Below are positions 34,687-43,457 of a DNA stretch of 64,000 nt, in pieces; the first letter of the stretch is position 1; each line of letters starts with the position of its first letter. Origin of the DNA: Clostridia bacterium (GTDB lineage Bacteria; Bacillota; Clostridia; Oscillospirales; Acutalibacteraceae); the NCBI GenBank assembly GCA_017438845.1, contig JAFRUO010000008.1:78103-142102 (forward strand). The letters run 5' to 3'. The translations under genes and the position numbers were made by a program. The notes below the pieces were generated by a model. That model worked only from the letters and a program-made list of their open reading frames with translations, ran no database searches and was not told the origin of the DNA.

Positions 34687-34780
34687 CCTTATCTTTCGGT
34701 AAAACCGCAGGATTTAGCACCTTGCCTTAGCAGGTTGCCGTGGTATCAAAGGGCCTGTCCCTCCGCCACTCTTTATAAGG
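34687..34780 (-). ncRNA. SAM-I (S-box) riboswitch
   Basis: Read on the minus strand, the element has a CCTTAT/ATAAGG closing helix and the near-invariant core GGCGGAGGGACAGGCCC, CGGCAACC, and AAGGTGCTAAATCCTGC. These are the conserved SAM-I aptamer blocks in the right order. It lies in the leader of metK, with a terminator hairpin immediately after it, so it acts by transcription termination when SAM is plentiful. Confidence 0.97.
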
Positions 34781-34804
34781 AGATGTTATCTTTTTGTCGA
34801 ATAT

Positions 34805-34833
34805 ATTTTAATACTAACGGCTCTCTTTGTCAA
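34805..34833 (-). promoter_or_regulatory. Promoter of the metK riboswitch transcript, nested in the ribU terminator
   Basis: On the minus strand TTGACA (34833-34828) and TAAAAT (34810-34805) are 17 bp apart. The -35 box is inside the loop and arm of the terminator hairpin at 34818-34844. Confidence 0.82.
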
Positions 34834-34844
34834 CAAGAGAGCCG
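34818..34844 (-). terminator. Terminator of the ribU transcript
   Basis: CGGCTCTCTT and AAGAGAGCCG form a 10-bp perfect stem with a 7-base loop that holds most of the metK -35 box. On the minus strand it is followed by a modest T-rich stretch. It lies 13 bp after the ribU stop. Confidence 0.75.
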
Positions 34845-34857
34845 ATTAATTTACATT

Positions 34858-35454
34858 TTATTTATTTTTGCCCTTGAGCACCGGCGAAAGCGGCTTGTAG
34901 ATAAGCATTGAAATAACCACGCACAAGATTCCCTTGATAAAGGTAAACGGCATATTAAACACCACAAGCGACTGCTCAATGCTCTTCATTGACGGCACAA
35001 TCGCCTGATATGCCTGAAGTACAATTTCCTTTGGCATAAAGTTGTAATAGAAGGGGTACACGATGAAGAGGTTTGACGGAAAGCTTATAAGCGCCATGCA
35101 AACTGCGCCGGCAATACCGCCTACGAGCGCGCCCTTCATTGTCTTGTGCTTTTTGTAGATAAGTCCCGCAACGCCTGCAAACACTGCGCCGAGAATGAAG
35201 TTTGAAAGCTCGCCGACATAGCCCGACTGACTGACCGCAAGGTGAATTATGTTCTTTACAAGGGCAATCAGTATTCCTGCCACAGGGCCGTAGGCAAACG
35301 AGCCGATAAGCTCGGGCAGGTCGGAAAAGTCAAGCTTAATAAAGCTCGGTATAAACGGGATCGGCGCCTCGATGTACTGCAGTACAATCGCCACCGCTGT
35401 AAGCATTCCGCAGCCTGCAAGCATACGTGTTTTGTTTAGTGATTTGTTTGACAT
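34858..35454 (-). CDS. ribU: ECF transporter S component for riboflavin (198 aa)
   Basis: This membrane substrate-binding subunit captures riboflavin for an energy-coupling-factor transporter whose shared ATPases and EcfT lie elsewhere. About six membrane helices are seen, and the N-terminal LAGCGMLTAVAIVLQYIEAPIPFIPSFIKLDFSDLPELIG region is the riboflavin-binding segment of the RibU family. The length of 198 is normal. The FMN riboswitch in its leader makes the substrate assignment firm. It is a single-gene unit. Confidence 0.94.
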   Translation of the reverse strand: MSNKSLNKTRMLAGCGMLTAVAIVLQYIEAPIPFIPSFIKLDFSDLPELIGSFAYGPVAGILIALVKNIIHLAVSQSGYVGELSNFILGAVFAGVAGLIYKKHKTMKGALVGGIAGAVCMALISFPSNLFIVYPFYYNFMPKEIVLQAYQAIVPSMKSIEQSLVVFNMPFTFIKGILCVVISMLIYKPLSPVLKGKNK

Positions 35455-35497
35455 AAAACCAGTCCTTTTAAAAGTATTTAAAAGCTGTCAAACAGAA

Positions 35498-35522
35498 AAG
35501 CTCCGAAAATCTTCGGAGCTTT
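35498..35522 (-). terminator. FMN riboswitch-controlled terminator before ribU
   Basis: AAGCTCCGAA and TTCGGAGCTT form the stem, followed by TTTCTGTTT on the minus strand. It lies about 20 bp after the aptamer and before the ribU start. Confidence 0.85.
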
Positions 35523-35541
35523 AGATTAAAGATAATTAAAT

Positions 35542-35644
35542 CTTCTTCCATCCGGACTATACCGTCGGTTTCGGAATTTCACCGAATCAGCTTAACGCTC
35601 GCAGACTTTACTGCCGGTGGGGACTTGCACCCCGCCCTGAAGAC
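35542..35644 (-). ncRNA. FMN riboswitch (RFN element)
   Basis: On the minus strand the conserved blocks appear in order: CTTCAGGGCGGGGTGCAAGTC, CCCCACCGGCAGTAAAGTC, TGCGAGC, a variable arm, GGTGAAATTCC, GACGGTATAGTCCGGATG, GAAGAAG. This is the full RFN consensus. When FMN binds, the downstream hairpin should terminate transcription of ribU. Confidence 0.98.
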
Positions 35645-35659
35645 AACTTTTATATATTT

Positions 35660-35688
35660 ATTATATTCCGCCTTTTTTCTCCTGTCAA
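35660..35688 (-). promoter_or_regulatory. Consensus sigma-A promoter of the FMN riboswitch-ribU transcript
   Basis: On the minus strand a perfect TTGACA (35688-35683) and a perfect TATAAT (35665-35660) are separated by 17 bp. Confidence 0.9.
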
Positions 35689-35697
35689 TATAAATTT

Positions 35698-36657
35698 TTA
35701 AACGTTGGTTTTAATTATATCGGCTTTTCCCGTAAGGGTGATTTTCGGCGACCCTGCTTCGACAAAAATACTGTCGCCCTTTTTTATTTTCAGCGTTTCG
35801 CTGCCGTCGGTTATTTCACCCTCTCCGTCGGTAATAATAAGGCTTATAAACGAAGAAGAGTCGGGGATTATTTCGGCACTCGTGTCAACGGTAAGCCTTT
35901 CGACCCTGAAAAGCCGGCATTCGGTCAGCAGCTGACTTGTACCCGAGCCGAAGGGGACGGGCGGTTCGGCAGGCTGTGTGCCGTATTTAGGTCTGTCGCA
36001 AACGGTTACGTCAATCGCCTTTTCGGTGTGAAGCGGACGGCGGTTTCCGTATTTATCAACCCTGTCGTAGTCGTACACACGGTAGGTGGTGTTTGAGTTT
36101 TGCTGAATTTCGCAAAGCAGTATTCCCTTGCCGATAGCGTGAAGCGTTCCTGCCTCAATAAAGAAAAAGTCGCCCTTTTTAACCTTTACACGGTTTACAA
36201 CCTCAAGGAAGCTTCCGTCGGCAATTCTTCTTTTAAACTCATCTGCGTCAATTTTTTTCTTAAAACCGTAAATAAGCTCTGCACCCTCGTCGCAGTCAAG
36301 TATATACCAGCACTCTGTCTTGCCGTACTCTCCCTCAACCCTGAGCGCATATTCGTTGTCGGGGTGTACCTGCACGGAAAGGTTGTCCTTTGCGTCAATA
36401 AGCTTTATAAGTATAGGGAAAAAGTCGTAGCCCTCGGCGTTGCTTCCGAGTACGGACTTTCCCTTTATACCGATATACTCCGAAAGAGTTTTTCCCTTAA
36501 ATTCGCCGCTGTCAACAATGCTTTCCCCGTCCTTGTGGCAGGAGAGCATCCAGCCCTCGGCAAGCTTGTCAAGCTCGCTCTCAAAGCCGAAATCGGTCTT
36601 TAGTTTTGTGCCTCCCCAGAGATAATCCTTGAAGGCAGGTTTAAGCTTAAACATCAT
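35698..36657 (-). CDS. manA: Class I mannose-6-phosphate isomerase (319 aa)
   Basis: This zinc enzyme interconverts mannose-6-phosphate and fructose-6-phosphate. The cupin core has the motifs PILIKLIDAKDNLSVQVHPDNEYA, with zinc-ligand Q and H, and the later FFIEAGTLHAIGKG. The start FKLKPAFKDYLWGGTKL is typical of the short Firmicute form. The ATG at 36657 follows a GGAGGTG site by six bases. It is monocistronic, and its role is likely mannose use or supply of mannose-6-phosphate for glycans. Confidence 0.93.
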   Translation of the reverse strand: MMFKLKPAFKDYLWGGTKLKTDFGFESELDKLAEGWMLSCHKDGESIVDSGEFKGKTLSEYIGIKGKSVLGSNAEGYDFFPILIKLIDAKDNLSVQVHPDNEYALRVEGEYGKTECWYILDCDEGAELIYGFKKKIDADEFKRRIADGSFLEVVNRVKVKKGDFFFIEAGTLHAIGKGILLCEIQQNSNTTYRVYDYDRVDKYGNRRPLHTEKAIDVTVCDRPKYGTQPAEPPVPFGSGTSQLLTECRLFRVERLTVDTSAEIIPDSSSFISLIITDGEGEITDGSETLKIKKGDSIFVEAGSPKITLTGKADIIKTNV

Positions 36658-36801
36658 ATTAAACACCTCCGAAAAATTATACACTAAAATAAACGTTTAG
36701 TAAATAGCCTTTGTTTTTATTGAAAATGCACTAAAACATATACAATTAATTGTAAGTGTTACCATAATAATTAGAAAAAATGCAGGAAACGTAAACAAAT
36801 A

Positions 36802-36830
36802 TTGCAAAATCTAATAAAATATATTAAAAT
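36802..36830 (+). promoter_or_regulatory. Probable promoter of the aminotransferase gene
   Basis: TTGCAA (36802-36807) and TAAAAT (36825-36830) are 17 bp apart, 44 bp upstream of the start codon, in a very AT-rich stretch. Confidence 0.55.
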
Positions 36831-36873
36831 GTCTTTATGATTTCCAAAAAAATAAATAGCGTGGTGAGATATA

Positions 36874-38139
36874 ATGCAATTTAACGAAATGAGCGATCAG
36901 GAACTTGTGCTCATGTACGAAAAGCTTAAAAGGGAATATGAAAATATAAAACAGCAGGATTTAAAGCTTGATATGTCGAGGGGTAAGCCTGCGGCGGATC
37001 AGCTTGACCTTTCAATGGATATGCTCAAGCAGGTAATCGGCGTATACGACTGCAAGGCGGAAAACGGCTTCGACTGCAGAAACTACGGCATCCTTGAGGG
37101 CGTTAACGAATGTAAAAGGCTTTTCTCGGAAATGCTCGAGGTCCCTGTTGAGAATATTATCCTCGGCGGCACCTCAAGCCTTGCCTTGATGTTTGACTAT
37201 ATTACTCAGTGTATGCTTACGGGCTCGGGCGCAGAGCCGTGGAGCAAGCAGGGAAAAATAAAATTTATCTGCAACGTACCCGGCTATGACCGTCACTTCT
37301 CAATCTGCGAGTATTACGGCATTGAAATGATAAGTGTGCCTCTTACCGAAGAGGGACCCGATATGGACATAATTGAGGAGCTTATCAAGGACGAAAGCGT
37401 TAAGGGAATGTTCTGCGTACCCAAGTATTCCAACCCCACGGGCATTACATATTCCGACAGCGTTGTAAGACGTCTTGCGAGAATGGAGCCTGCGGCGAAG
37501 GATTTCCGCGTTATTTGGGACAACGCCTATGCGGTACACGATATAACAAACACCCCCGACACACTGCTTAATATCTTTGACGAATGTAAAAAGTACGGCA
37601 CCGAGGACTATTTTGTTGAGTTTACCTCAACCGCAAAAATAAGCTTCCCCGGCGGCGGAATTTCCTGCATTGCGGCAAGCGACAACAATAAGAAAATGAT
37701 ACTCGACAGGCTTTCAAAGCAGACTATCTGCTACGACAAGCTTAATCAGTTAAGACACGCAAGGTTTTTCAGAGACCTTGAGGGAATAAAGCTTCATATG
37801 AAAAAGCACGCCGCGCTTATTGCGCCGAAGTTCGATATTGTAATTGAAGCCTTCAACGCAGAGCTTAAGGAGTATGACCTTGCAAGCTGGACGGAGCCCA
37901 ACGGCGGTTACTTTATCAGCCTTGACACAAAGCACTGCTCGGCGAAAAGAGTGGGCGAGCTTTGCCGCAGTCTCGGCGTGGTGCTTACCGATGTCGGCGC
38001 AACATACCCATACGGTGTGGACCCCGACGACCGTAATATCAGAATTGCGCCGTCCTTCCCGACGGTTGTCGAGCTTAAAAAGGCGGCGGAAATACTCTGC
38101 CTTTGCATTAAACTTGCAAGTATTGAAAATTTAGTGTAA
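36874..38139 (+). CDS. Class I aminotransferase, aspartate aminotransferase subgroup Ic (421 aa)
   Basis: This is a PLP-dependent transaminase. LKLDMSRGKPAADQLDLS near residue 40, GGTSSLALMFDYITQ near 100, the substrate/PLP segment PKYSNPTGITY, IWDNAYAVHD, and the PLP-lysine region FTSTAKISFPGGG are in family order. The pattern fits the Asp_aminotransf (PF12897) group, which includes aspartate transaminases of Corynebacterium and many Clostridia. It most likely makes or degrades aspartate using 2-oxoglutarate. It is a single gene with its own promoter. Confidence 0.85.
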   Translation: MQFNEMSDQELVLMYEKLKREYENIKQQDLKLDMSRGKPAADQLDLSMDMLKQVIGVYDCKAENGFDCRNYGILEGVNECKRLFSEMLEVPVENIILGGTSSLALMFDYITQCMLTGSGAEPWSKQGKIKFICNVPGYDRHFSICEYYGIEMISVPLTEEGPDMDIIEELIKDESVKGMFCVPKYSNPTGITYSDSVVRRLARMEPAAKDFRVIWDNAYAVHDITNTPDTLLNIFDECKKYGTEDYFVEFTSTAKISFPGGGISCIAASDNNKKMILDRLSKQTICYDKLNQLRHARFFRDLEGIKLHMKKHAALIAPKFDIVIEAFNAELKEYDLASWTEPNGGYFISLDTKHCSAKRVGELCRSLGVVLTDVGATYPYGVDPDDRNIRIAPSFPTVVELKKAAEILCLCIKLASIENLV

Positions 38140-38192
38140 AATATCCCTGTACTAAAATCATATTCTTTTAAATATGATATTGCGGTGATATT

Positions 38193-38921
38193 ATGAGCTT
38201 GTTTAATAAGAATAACATACCCTGCCCGGAGCCGCCCTTTGTTTCGGCAATCGTTGCGGCGGCAGGTAACTCAACGAGAATGAACGGCGTCAACAAGCAG
38301 CTTTTGCTTATTGACGGCGTTCCTGTGCTTATTAGGAGTCTTAAAGCTCTTGCGGCAAACGAATATGTCCGTGAAATTGTCGTCAGTGCCAGGGAGGAGG
38401 ACATCCCCGAGTTTTACAAGGCGGCGAAGGAATTCGGCGTAGAGAAGCTCTCTGCAATTGTCAGGGGTGCCGACACCCGTCAGCAAAGCGTGCTCAATGC
38501 CGTGCACGCCGTAAGCGAGCAAAGCGAATATCTTTTAATTCACGACGGCGCAAGACCGCTTGTAACAAACAAAATAATCAACGAAGCGGTTATTACCGCC
38601 TTTAAGACCGGCGCCGCCGCCGCAGGCGTAAGGGTAAAGGACACCGTCAAGGTTGTCGGAGGGGACGAAAGCATTCTTTCCACGCCCGAGCGCGATACGC
38701 TCAGGGCGGTGCAGACTCCGCAGGTCTTTTCAAAAAAGCTGTACCTCGACGCGCTCGAAAGCGTCGCTGATGCCGAGAGCTTTACGGACGACTGTAAGCT
38801 GATAGAGGCATACGGAGGCACTGTTACCGTTACCGAGGGAAGCTATGAAAACATTAAAATAACAACGCCTGAGGACCTTGTTATCGCTCAGGCGCTTATC
38901 AAAACGAGGAATGAAGTATGA
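38193..38921 (+). CDS. ispD: 2-C-methyl-D-erythritol 4-phosphate cytidylyltransferase (242 aa)
   Basis: This enzyme transfers CMP to methylerythritol phosphate in the non-mevalonate isoprenoid pathway. The CTP-binding [18 protein letters not shown], the [11 protein letters not shown] motif and the later VKDTVKVV are conserved. The length of 242 is normal. It overlaps ispF by 4 bp (ATGA). The two genes supply precursors for undecaprenyl phosphate and quinones. Confidence 0.94.
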   Translation: MSLFNKNNIPCPEPPFVSAIVAAAGNSTRMNGVNKQLLLIDGVPVLIRSLKALAANEYVREIVVSAREEDIPEFYKAAKEFGVEKLSAIVRGADTRQQSVLNAVHAVSEQSEYLLIHDGARPLVTNKIINEAVITAFKTGAAAAGVRVKDTVKVVGGDESILSTPERDTLRAVQTPQVFSKKLYLDALESVADAESFTDDCKLIEAYGGTVTVTEGSYENIKITTPEDLVIAQALIKTRNEV

Positions 38922-39394
38922 TAAGAATCGGACACGGCTATGACGTACATAAGCTTGTCAGCGGAAGAAAGCTGATTTTAGGCGGTAAGGAAATTGAAAA
39001 CGGCGGAATCGGTCTGCTCGGTCATTCCGACGCCGACGTGCTTCTGCATGCGGTTGCCGACTCGCTTTTAGGCGCCGCCGCACTCGGCGATATAGGAAAG
39101 CATTTTCCCGACACCGACCCGAAATTCAGCGGTGCGGACAGCTCTCTTCTGCTTGCCGAGGTCGGCAGAATGTTGCGTGATAACGGTTACAGCGTTGTCA
39201 ATCTTGACGCCACCGTACTCGCTCAGGCTCCGAAGCTCGCCCCTCATATTTTTGAAATGAGGCAAAATATTTCCAAGGCGCTCTCACTCGACATCGACCG
39301 AATCAGCGTAAAGGCAACCACCGAGGAAGGGCTTGGCTTCACGGGCGCAAAGGAGGGCATTGCCGCTCACTGCGTGTGCCTTATTGAAAGATAG
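38918..39394 (+). CDS. ispF: 2-C-methyl-D-erythritol 2,4-cyclodiphosphate synthase (158 aa)
   Basis: This enzyme cyclises the CDP-methylerythritol 2-phosphate made downstream of IspD. The metal-binding [11 protein letters not shown] and [15 protein letters not shown] motifs and the [12 protein letters not shown] segment are invariant family features. The length of 158 is standard for the trimeric enzyme. ispE, which acts between the two, is not in the window. A terminator follows. Confidence 0.97.
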   Translation: MIRIGHGYDVHKLVSGRKLILGGKEIENGGIGLLGHSDADVLLHAVADSLLGAAALGDIGKHFPDTDPKFSGADSSLLLAEVGRMLRDNGYSVVNLDATVLAQAPKLAPHIFEMRQNISKALSLDIDRISVKATTEEGLGFTGAKEGIAAHCVCLIER

Positions 39395-39401
39395 TTTTTT
39401 C

Positions 39402-39425
39402 AAAGCGGGATATTTCCCGCTTTTT
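39402..39425 (+). terminator. Terminator of ispDF
   Basis: AAAGCGGGA and TCCCGCTTT form the stem, followed by a short T-run on the plus strand. Confidence 0.85.
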
Positions 39426-39431
39426 ATTATG

Positions 39432-39461
39432 TTGACCGATTAACTCACAATATGTTATATT
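39432..39461 (+). promoter_or_regulatory. Probable promoter of the LRR/SLH gene
   Basis: TTGACC (39432-39437) is followed 17-18 bp later by TTATAT/TATATT (39455-39461), about 30 bp before the start codon. Confidence 0.6.
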
Positions 39462-39492
39462 TAATACAAATAAAAAAGCGGGAGGTAAATAT

Positions 39493-41667
39493 ATGAAAAA
39501 ATTTTTTAGCTTTATTCTTTCTGTTGTTATGTTGCTTAGCATACTGACGTTATATTCGGTTTCTTCCTTTGCTCAGACGAGCGAAGACGGTCTGTGGAAT
39601 TATAAACTCAATGACGACGGAACTGTTGAGATTGGCTCGGTTTCATACGATCGTCCTGCTTATCTCGGAGAAGAAAAGAATGTCACCGTACCCTCCGAAA
39701 TAGACGGGCACACGGTTGTATCTATCGGAAACTGGGCGTTTCTCAACAAAAATCTTTCCTCTGTAAGCATTCCGTATGGCATTAAAAACATCGGTGACCG
39801 TGCGTTTGCCGAGAACAGAAATCTTACGAGTGTTGTTATTCCCGACAGTGTTGAAGCCGTGGGCTCGGAAGTTTTTGTTGAATGCAGAGGTCTTGAAAGC
39901 GTCACAATTTCAAAAAATCTTAAAAGAATCGGCAATTATATGTTTAATCAGTGTCATTCGCTGAAAACTGTTGAAATTCCCGACAGCGTTGAGTATATCG
40001 GCGAAGCGGCTTTCAACGATAACAAGTCACTTCAAACGGTTAAGTTCGGTAAAAACGTTAAACAAATCAGCTGGGATGCATTTTCGGGATGCACATCGCT
40101 TTCATCTTTAGATTTACCCGCCAGCGTCACTGTTATCAGCGATAATGCATTCAGCAGATGCACCTCTTTGTCTTCTATTAATGCTCCGGATACACTTAAA
40201 ACAGTAGGTGAAAATATTGTTGAAAATACAGCGTTTTATAACAATGCCGCAAACTGGTCGGGACAGATGCTCTATCTCGGTAATGCACTTGTTGACGTTA
40301 AAACCGATATTACGGGAACGGCCCTTGTTAATTCAAAAGCAACGGTAATTGCAAGCAGAGCTTTCAATAAATGTTCATCACTAAGCGGTGTTACCATTGC
40401 CGGTAAAGCCAGAATACTTACTCAGGCGTTTCTCGGCTGTACCTCGCTTTCAACAATCACTTTTTTAGATGAAATACCGTATGTAGGTTATAATGCCTTT
40501 ACCGATACGGCATATTATCAAAACGAAAACAATTGGATTGGCAATGTTTTATATATAGGAAATGTGCTTATCAAGGCAAATAAAAATATAACCGGCACTT
40601 ACTATGTTAAAAACGGTACTGTTACAATTGCCTCATATGCTTTTGATTATTGTCAAAACAAGGAATTTGAAGGAGTTGCTCTTCCCGAAACCGTCAAATA
40701 CATAGGAAATGACGCTTTTTCGAGGTCAACGTTAAAGAAGGTGAACATACCTTCCAAAGTCACCGAAATACCTTCGAGGGCGTTTTATGCCTGTAACCTG
40801 ACCGAAATCGAGATTCCTGACACAGTCAAAACAATTGGTCCCAACGCGTTTACACTTTGCAGATCGCTTAAAAACGTAACAATACCGCGCAATGTTGAAA
40901 CCGTCGGCAGCGGAGCATTCAGCGAGTGCTACACGCTTGAGAGTGTTACTTTTGATAATACCGTTACGACAATTGACGATTCTGCGTTTGACAGCTGTTC
41001 GATGCTTAAAACCATATACGGTTACAGAGAGACAGCTGCAGAGGAATATGCAAACAAGCACTCGATTACATTTATTGAGCTGCCTGACCCGGAACCCTTG
41101 CCTGATTTCCCTGATGTTAAAAAAGGAACGTGGTATTACGATGCAGTTATGTACTGTGCTAAAAACGGCTTTGTTACAGGTTATCAGAACGGTAAATTCG
41201 GACCCGGGGACAATCTCAAACGTCAGGACTTTGTCGTAATTCTCGCCCGTATTGCAAATGCCGACCTTACTAAATATCAGGGTAAAGCGTCCAAGCTCAA
41301 GGACGTTGACAAGAACGCATACTATGCGTCTTCTGTTAACTGGGCGGTTGACAACGGAATAATTTCGGGTTATCAGAACGGCAAATTCGGCGTAGGCGAC
41401 AACATCACAAGAGAGCAGGTCGCAACGATACTCTACAGATATATGGGCTCGCCTGATGTTGACAATCCCAATGGTATTCTTGCAAAATTCAAGGATGCTT
41501 CAAAGGTAAGTTCCTTTGCAAAAACGGCGGTTGCATGGGCGGTTCAGAACAGTATAATAAGCGGTATGGCAGACGGCAGAGTTGCCTCAACGGAAGGCGC
41601 AAGCCGTGCCCAAATCGCCGTAATCATTATGAAAATGGATCAGCAGGGAATGTTTGATCTCGTTTAA
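39493..41667 (+). CDS. BspA-type leucine-rich-repeat surface protein with three SLH domains (724 aa)
   Basis: The protein has a signal peptide (1-27) and about 15 LRR_5 repeats (about 55-530) of the form TSLxxVxIPDSVxxIGxxAFxxC, and three SLH domains (about 540-724). LRR_5 proteins are common in gut and oral bacteria and bind host or microbial surfaces; SLH domains dock to pyruvylated wall polymers. Its SLH block is closely similar to that of the M23/SLH protein at 12020, including FGPGDNLKRQDFVVILA and TREQVATILYRYM. AAGCGGGAGG precedes the ATG. Its exact ligand is unknown. Confidence 0.9.
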   Translation: MKKFFSFILSVVMLLSILTLYSVSSFAQTSEDGLWNYKLNDDGTVEIGSVSYDRPAYLGEEKNVTVPSEIDGHTVVSIGNWAFLNKNLSSVSIPYGIKNIGDRAFAENRNLTSVVIPDSVEAVGSEVFVECRGLESVTISKNLKRIGNYMFNQCHSLKTVEIPDSVEYIGEAAFNDNKSLQTVKFGKNVKQISWDAFSGCTSLSSLDLPASVTVISDNAFSRCTSLSSINAPDTLKTVGENIVENTAFYNNAANWSGQMLYLGNALVDVKTDITGTALVNSKATVIASRAFNKCSSLSGVTIAGKARILTQAFLGCTSLSTITFLDEIPYVGYNAFTDTAYYQNENNWIGNVLYIGNVLIKANKNITGTYYVKNGTVTIASYAFDYCQNKEFEGVALPETVKYIGNDAFSRSTLKKVNIPSKVTEIPSRAFYACNLTEIEIPDTVKTIGPNAFTLCRSLKNVTIPRNVETVGSGAFSECYTLESVTFDNTVTTIDDSAFDSCSMLKTIYGYRETAAEEYANKHSITFIELPDPEPLPDFPDVKKGTWYYDAVMYCAKNGFVTGYQNGKFGPGDNLKRQDFVVILARIANADLTKYQGKASKLKDVDKNAYYASSVNWAVDNGIISGYQNGKFGVGDNITREQVATILYRYMGSPDVDNPNGILAKFKDASKVSSFAKTAVAWAVQNSIISGMADGRVASTEGASRAQIAVIIMKMDQQGMFDLV

Positions 41668-41689
41668 TAAATGCATAATAATTAATAAT

Positions 41690-41882
41690 AAAATAAGTAA
41701 GCCCCCTCTCAGAGGGGGCTGTCATTTTTTTTGTGAAAAATGACCGGGGGAGTAAAAATCAAACAGAAACTCCCTCAGTCTCGCTTTGCTCGACAGCTCC
41801 CTCTTGGATGGAGCTGCGTCTTACGCGCGGGGGCGGAAACAATCCGCCCGAAAAAGCGGCTTCCTCACGGAAACTTTCTTTA
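41690..41882. repeat. Palindromic repeat mosaic (copy 2)
   Basis: This is a gene-free stretch between the convergent LRR and GH28 genes. It begins with a GCCCCCTCTcAGAGGGGGC hairpin (41701-41719) that can act as terminator. Next comes GTCATTTTTTTTGTGAAAAATGAC, then CTCAGTCTCGCTTTGCTCGAC and AGCTCCCTC..GGATGGAGCT. The last part is a GGGCGGAaacaaTCCGCCC hairpin. Several of these match modules at 11.2-11.6 kb and 47.8-48.0 kb. Confidence 0.75.
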
Positions 41883-43454
41883 TCACTTTTCAAACTTAAT
41901 CTCTATATTTTTAACATCGTCAAATATAAAATCCTTTCTTACTGTGTTTTTAACCGGTTCGCACAAAAAATTCTTTATTGTCAAACCGTCGCAATGCCTT
42001 GCCCAGATTGCGTAGGAGGGGAGGTTGCGGAAACGCCAGCACTCCGGATATACCTTCGGGTATTCGGGTATAAACATTCGTCTGTCAATAACGTCCTTTG
42101 CCTGACGGTATTTTATGCTGATGTTATTAAAAGTAACATTTTTAACTTTCAGCGTTTTGCCCTTTGTCCTTGTGCCTGCAATTATAACGGGAAGCTCCGC
42201 ACCTTCGGCGCTGATGTTTTCAATTAAGATGTTTTCAAGTTTGCCCTTCATATCAAAGCTCTTTTTGTCCATGCCCTTGCCCTGAGGCTTTGCGGCAAAT
42301 TCAATTGCGGAGGCGCTCTGTGAATTGACAACTGCGGCTCGGTTTCTGTTGCAAAGGCGGATAAATACGGGGCAGGTGCATCTGTTCATTTCAATATTTC
42401 TGCACACAACGTCACTGACCTCGCTTCCGTCTGCCGACTCAAGGCTTATTCCCGAAACGCTTCCCGGGTACAAATCCGTCATATAGAATTTTGAGTTTTC
42501 GACGGTGACATTTTTAATCGGGTATGTCGTTTCGGTGCCGATTTTAAAGGCATTCGTACAGCTGATGACTTCACAGTCGCTGACGTGTATGTCGCTCATC
42601 GGGCCGTCACAGCCCTCCCAGATTGCGTTTTTGAGCACTATTCCGTCATCGGCACAGCTGATAAAGCAGTGCGAAATTTTAACGGAGCTCGTTTGCATAA
42701 GGTCTATTCCGTCCGTATTGCAGACGTGTCTGTTGTCGTTTATTACCGTGTCGTATATTTCAACATTACGGCACTTTGTAAGCCTTAGCGTCCAGCTCGG
42801 ACTGTCCTTAAAAATAATATTGTGAATTTTAATTCCTTTGCAGTTTTCGAGCACGCACAGCCTGCCGTATTTTGACGGGTGAGCAAAGCGAAGCTGAGCT
42901 CGGTAACGCCTTCTCATTTCGATTACGTCAATTACATCGTCGGGCTCGGTTATGTTTTTATCATACAGGGGCTTCCTTCCGAACAGGTGCCCGTTGCCGT
43001 TTATCGTGCCCGAGCCGGTTATTTCAATGTTTTCAGCGTCTTTTGCAAAAATCAGCGCCATATCGGAAAAACCCTCTCCGCTTTCGTGAGCGATAATTGA
43101 GCTGTCCTTTTCTATAAACAGAGTTACGTTGCTTTTTAAATATACCGTCCTGCTGGTAAAGCTTCCGCCCGACACTGCGACAATGCCGCCTCCGTTTTTG
43201 CTGCATTCGTCTATGCATCTGTTAATGGCTTCGGCGTTGTCAAAAGTCGGGTCGTCGGGCTTTGCGCCGAAGTCGGTAACGGAATACGCCTTGCCCCTCG
43301 GCGGCTTCTGAGGTCTGATGTACTCTTCAAGCGGCAGGTACGACGTGTAGTCAAACTCTCTTTCCTCTTCGTATCGGTCACCCTCGGTAATTCTCAGGTC
43401 CTTTCCGAAAAGCAGGGTGTTGAGTTTGTCAACGGCATTTCTTTTAGCTTTCAT
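41883..43454 (-). CDS. Glycoside hydrolase family 28, intracellular (523 aa)
   Basis: This is a right-handed beta-helix enzyme of the polygalacturonase/rhamnogalacturonase family. The N-terminal YSVTDFGAKPDDPTFDNAEAIN segment is the usual family entry. The catalytic Asp motifs are CNTDGIDL and CADDGIVLK. There is no signal peptide, so it should act on oligosaccharides already inside the cell, as do exo-polygalacturonases or related glycosidases. It lies 3 bp after the MATE gene and is co-transcribed with it. The substrate is probably a pectin fragment, inferred from the family. Confidence 0.85.
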   Translation of the reverse strand: MKAKRNAVDKLNTLLFGKDLRITEGDRYEEEREFDYTSYLPLEEYIRPQKPPRGKAYSVTDFGAKPDDPTFDNAEAINRCIDECSKNGGGIVAVSGGSFTSRTVYLKSNVTLFIEKDSSIIAHESGEGFSDMALIFAKDAENIEITGSGTINGNGHLFGRKPLYDKNITEPDDVIDVIEMRRRYRAQLRFAHPSKYGRLCVLENCKGIKIHNIIFKDSPSWTLRLTKCRNVEIYDTVINDNRHVCNTDGIDLMQTSSVKISHCFISCADDGIVLKNAIWEGCDGPMSDIHVSDCEVISCTNAFKIGTETTYPIKNVTVENSKFYMTDLYPGSVSGISLESADGSEVSDVVCRNIEMNRCTCPVFIRLCNRNRAAVVNSQSASAIEFAAKPQGKGMDKKSFDMKGKLENILIENISAEGAELPVIIAGTRTKGKTLKVKNVTFNNISIKYRQAKDVIDRRMFIPEYPKVYPECWRFRNLPSYAIWARHCDGLTIKNFLCEPVKNTVRKDFIFDDVKNIEIKFEK

Positions 43455-43457
43455 AGT

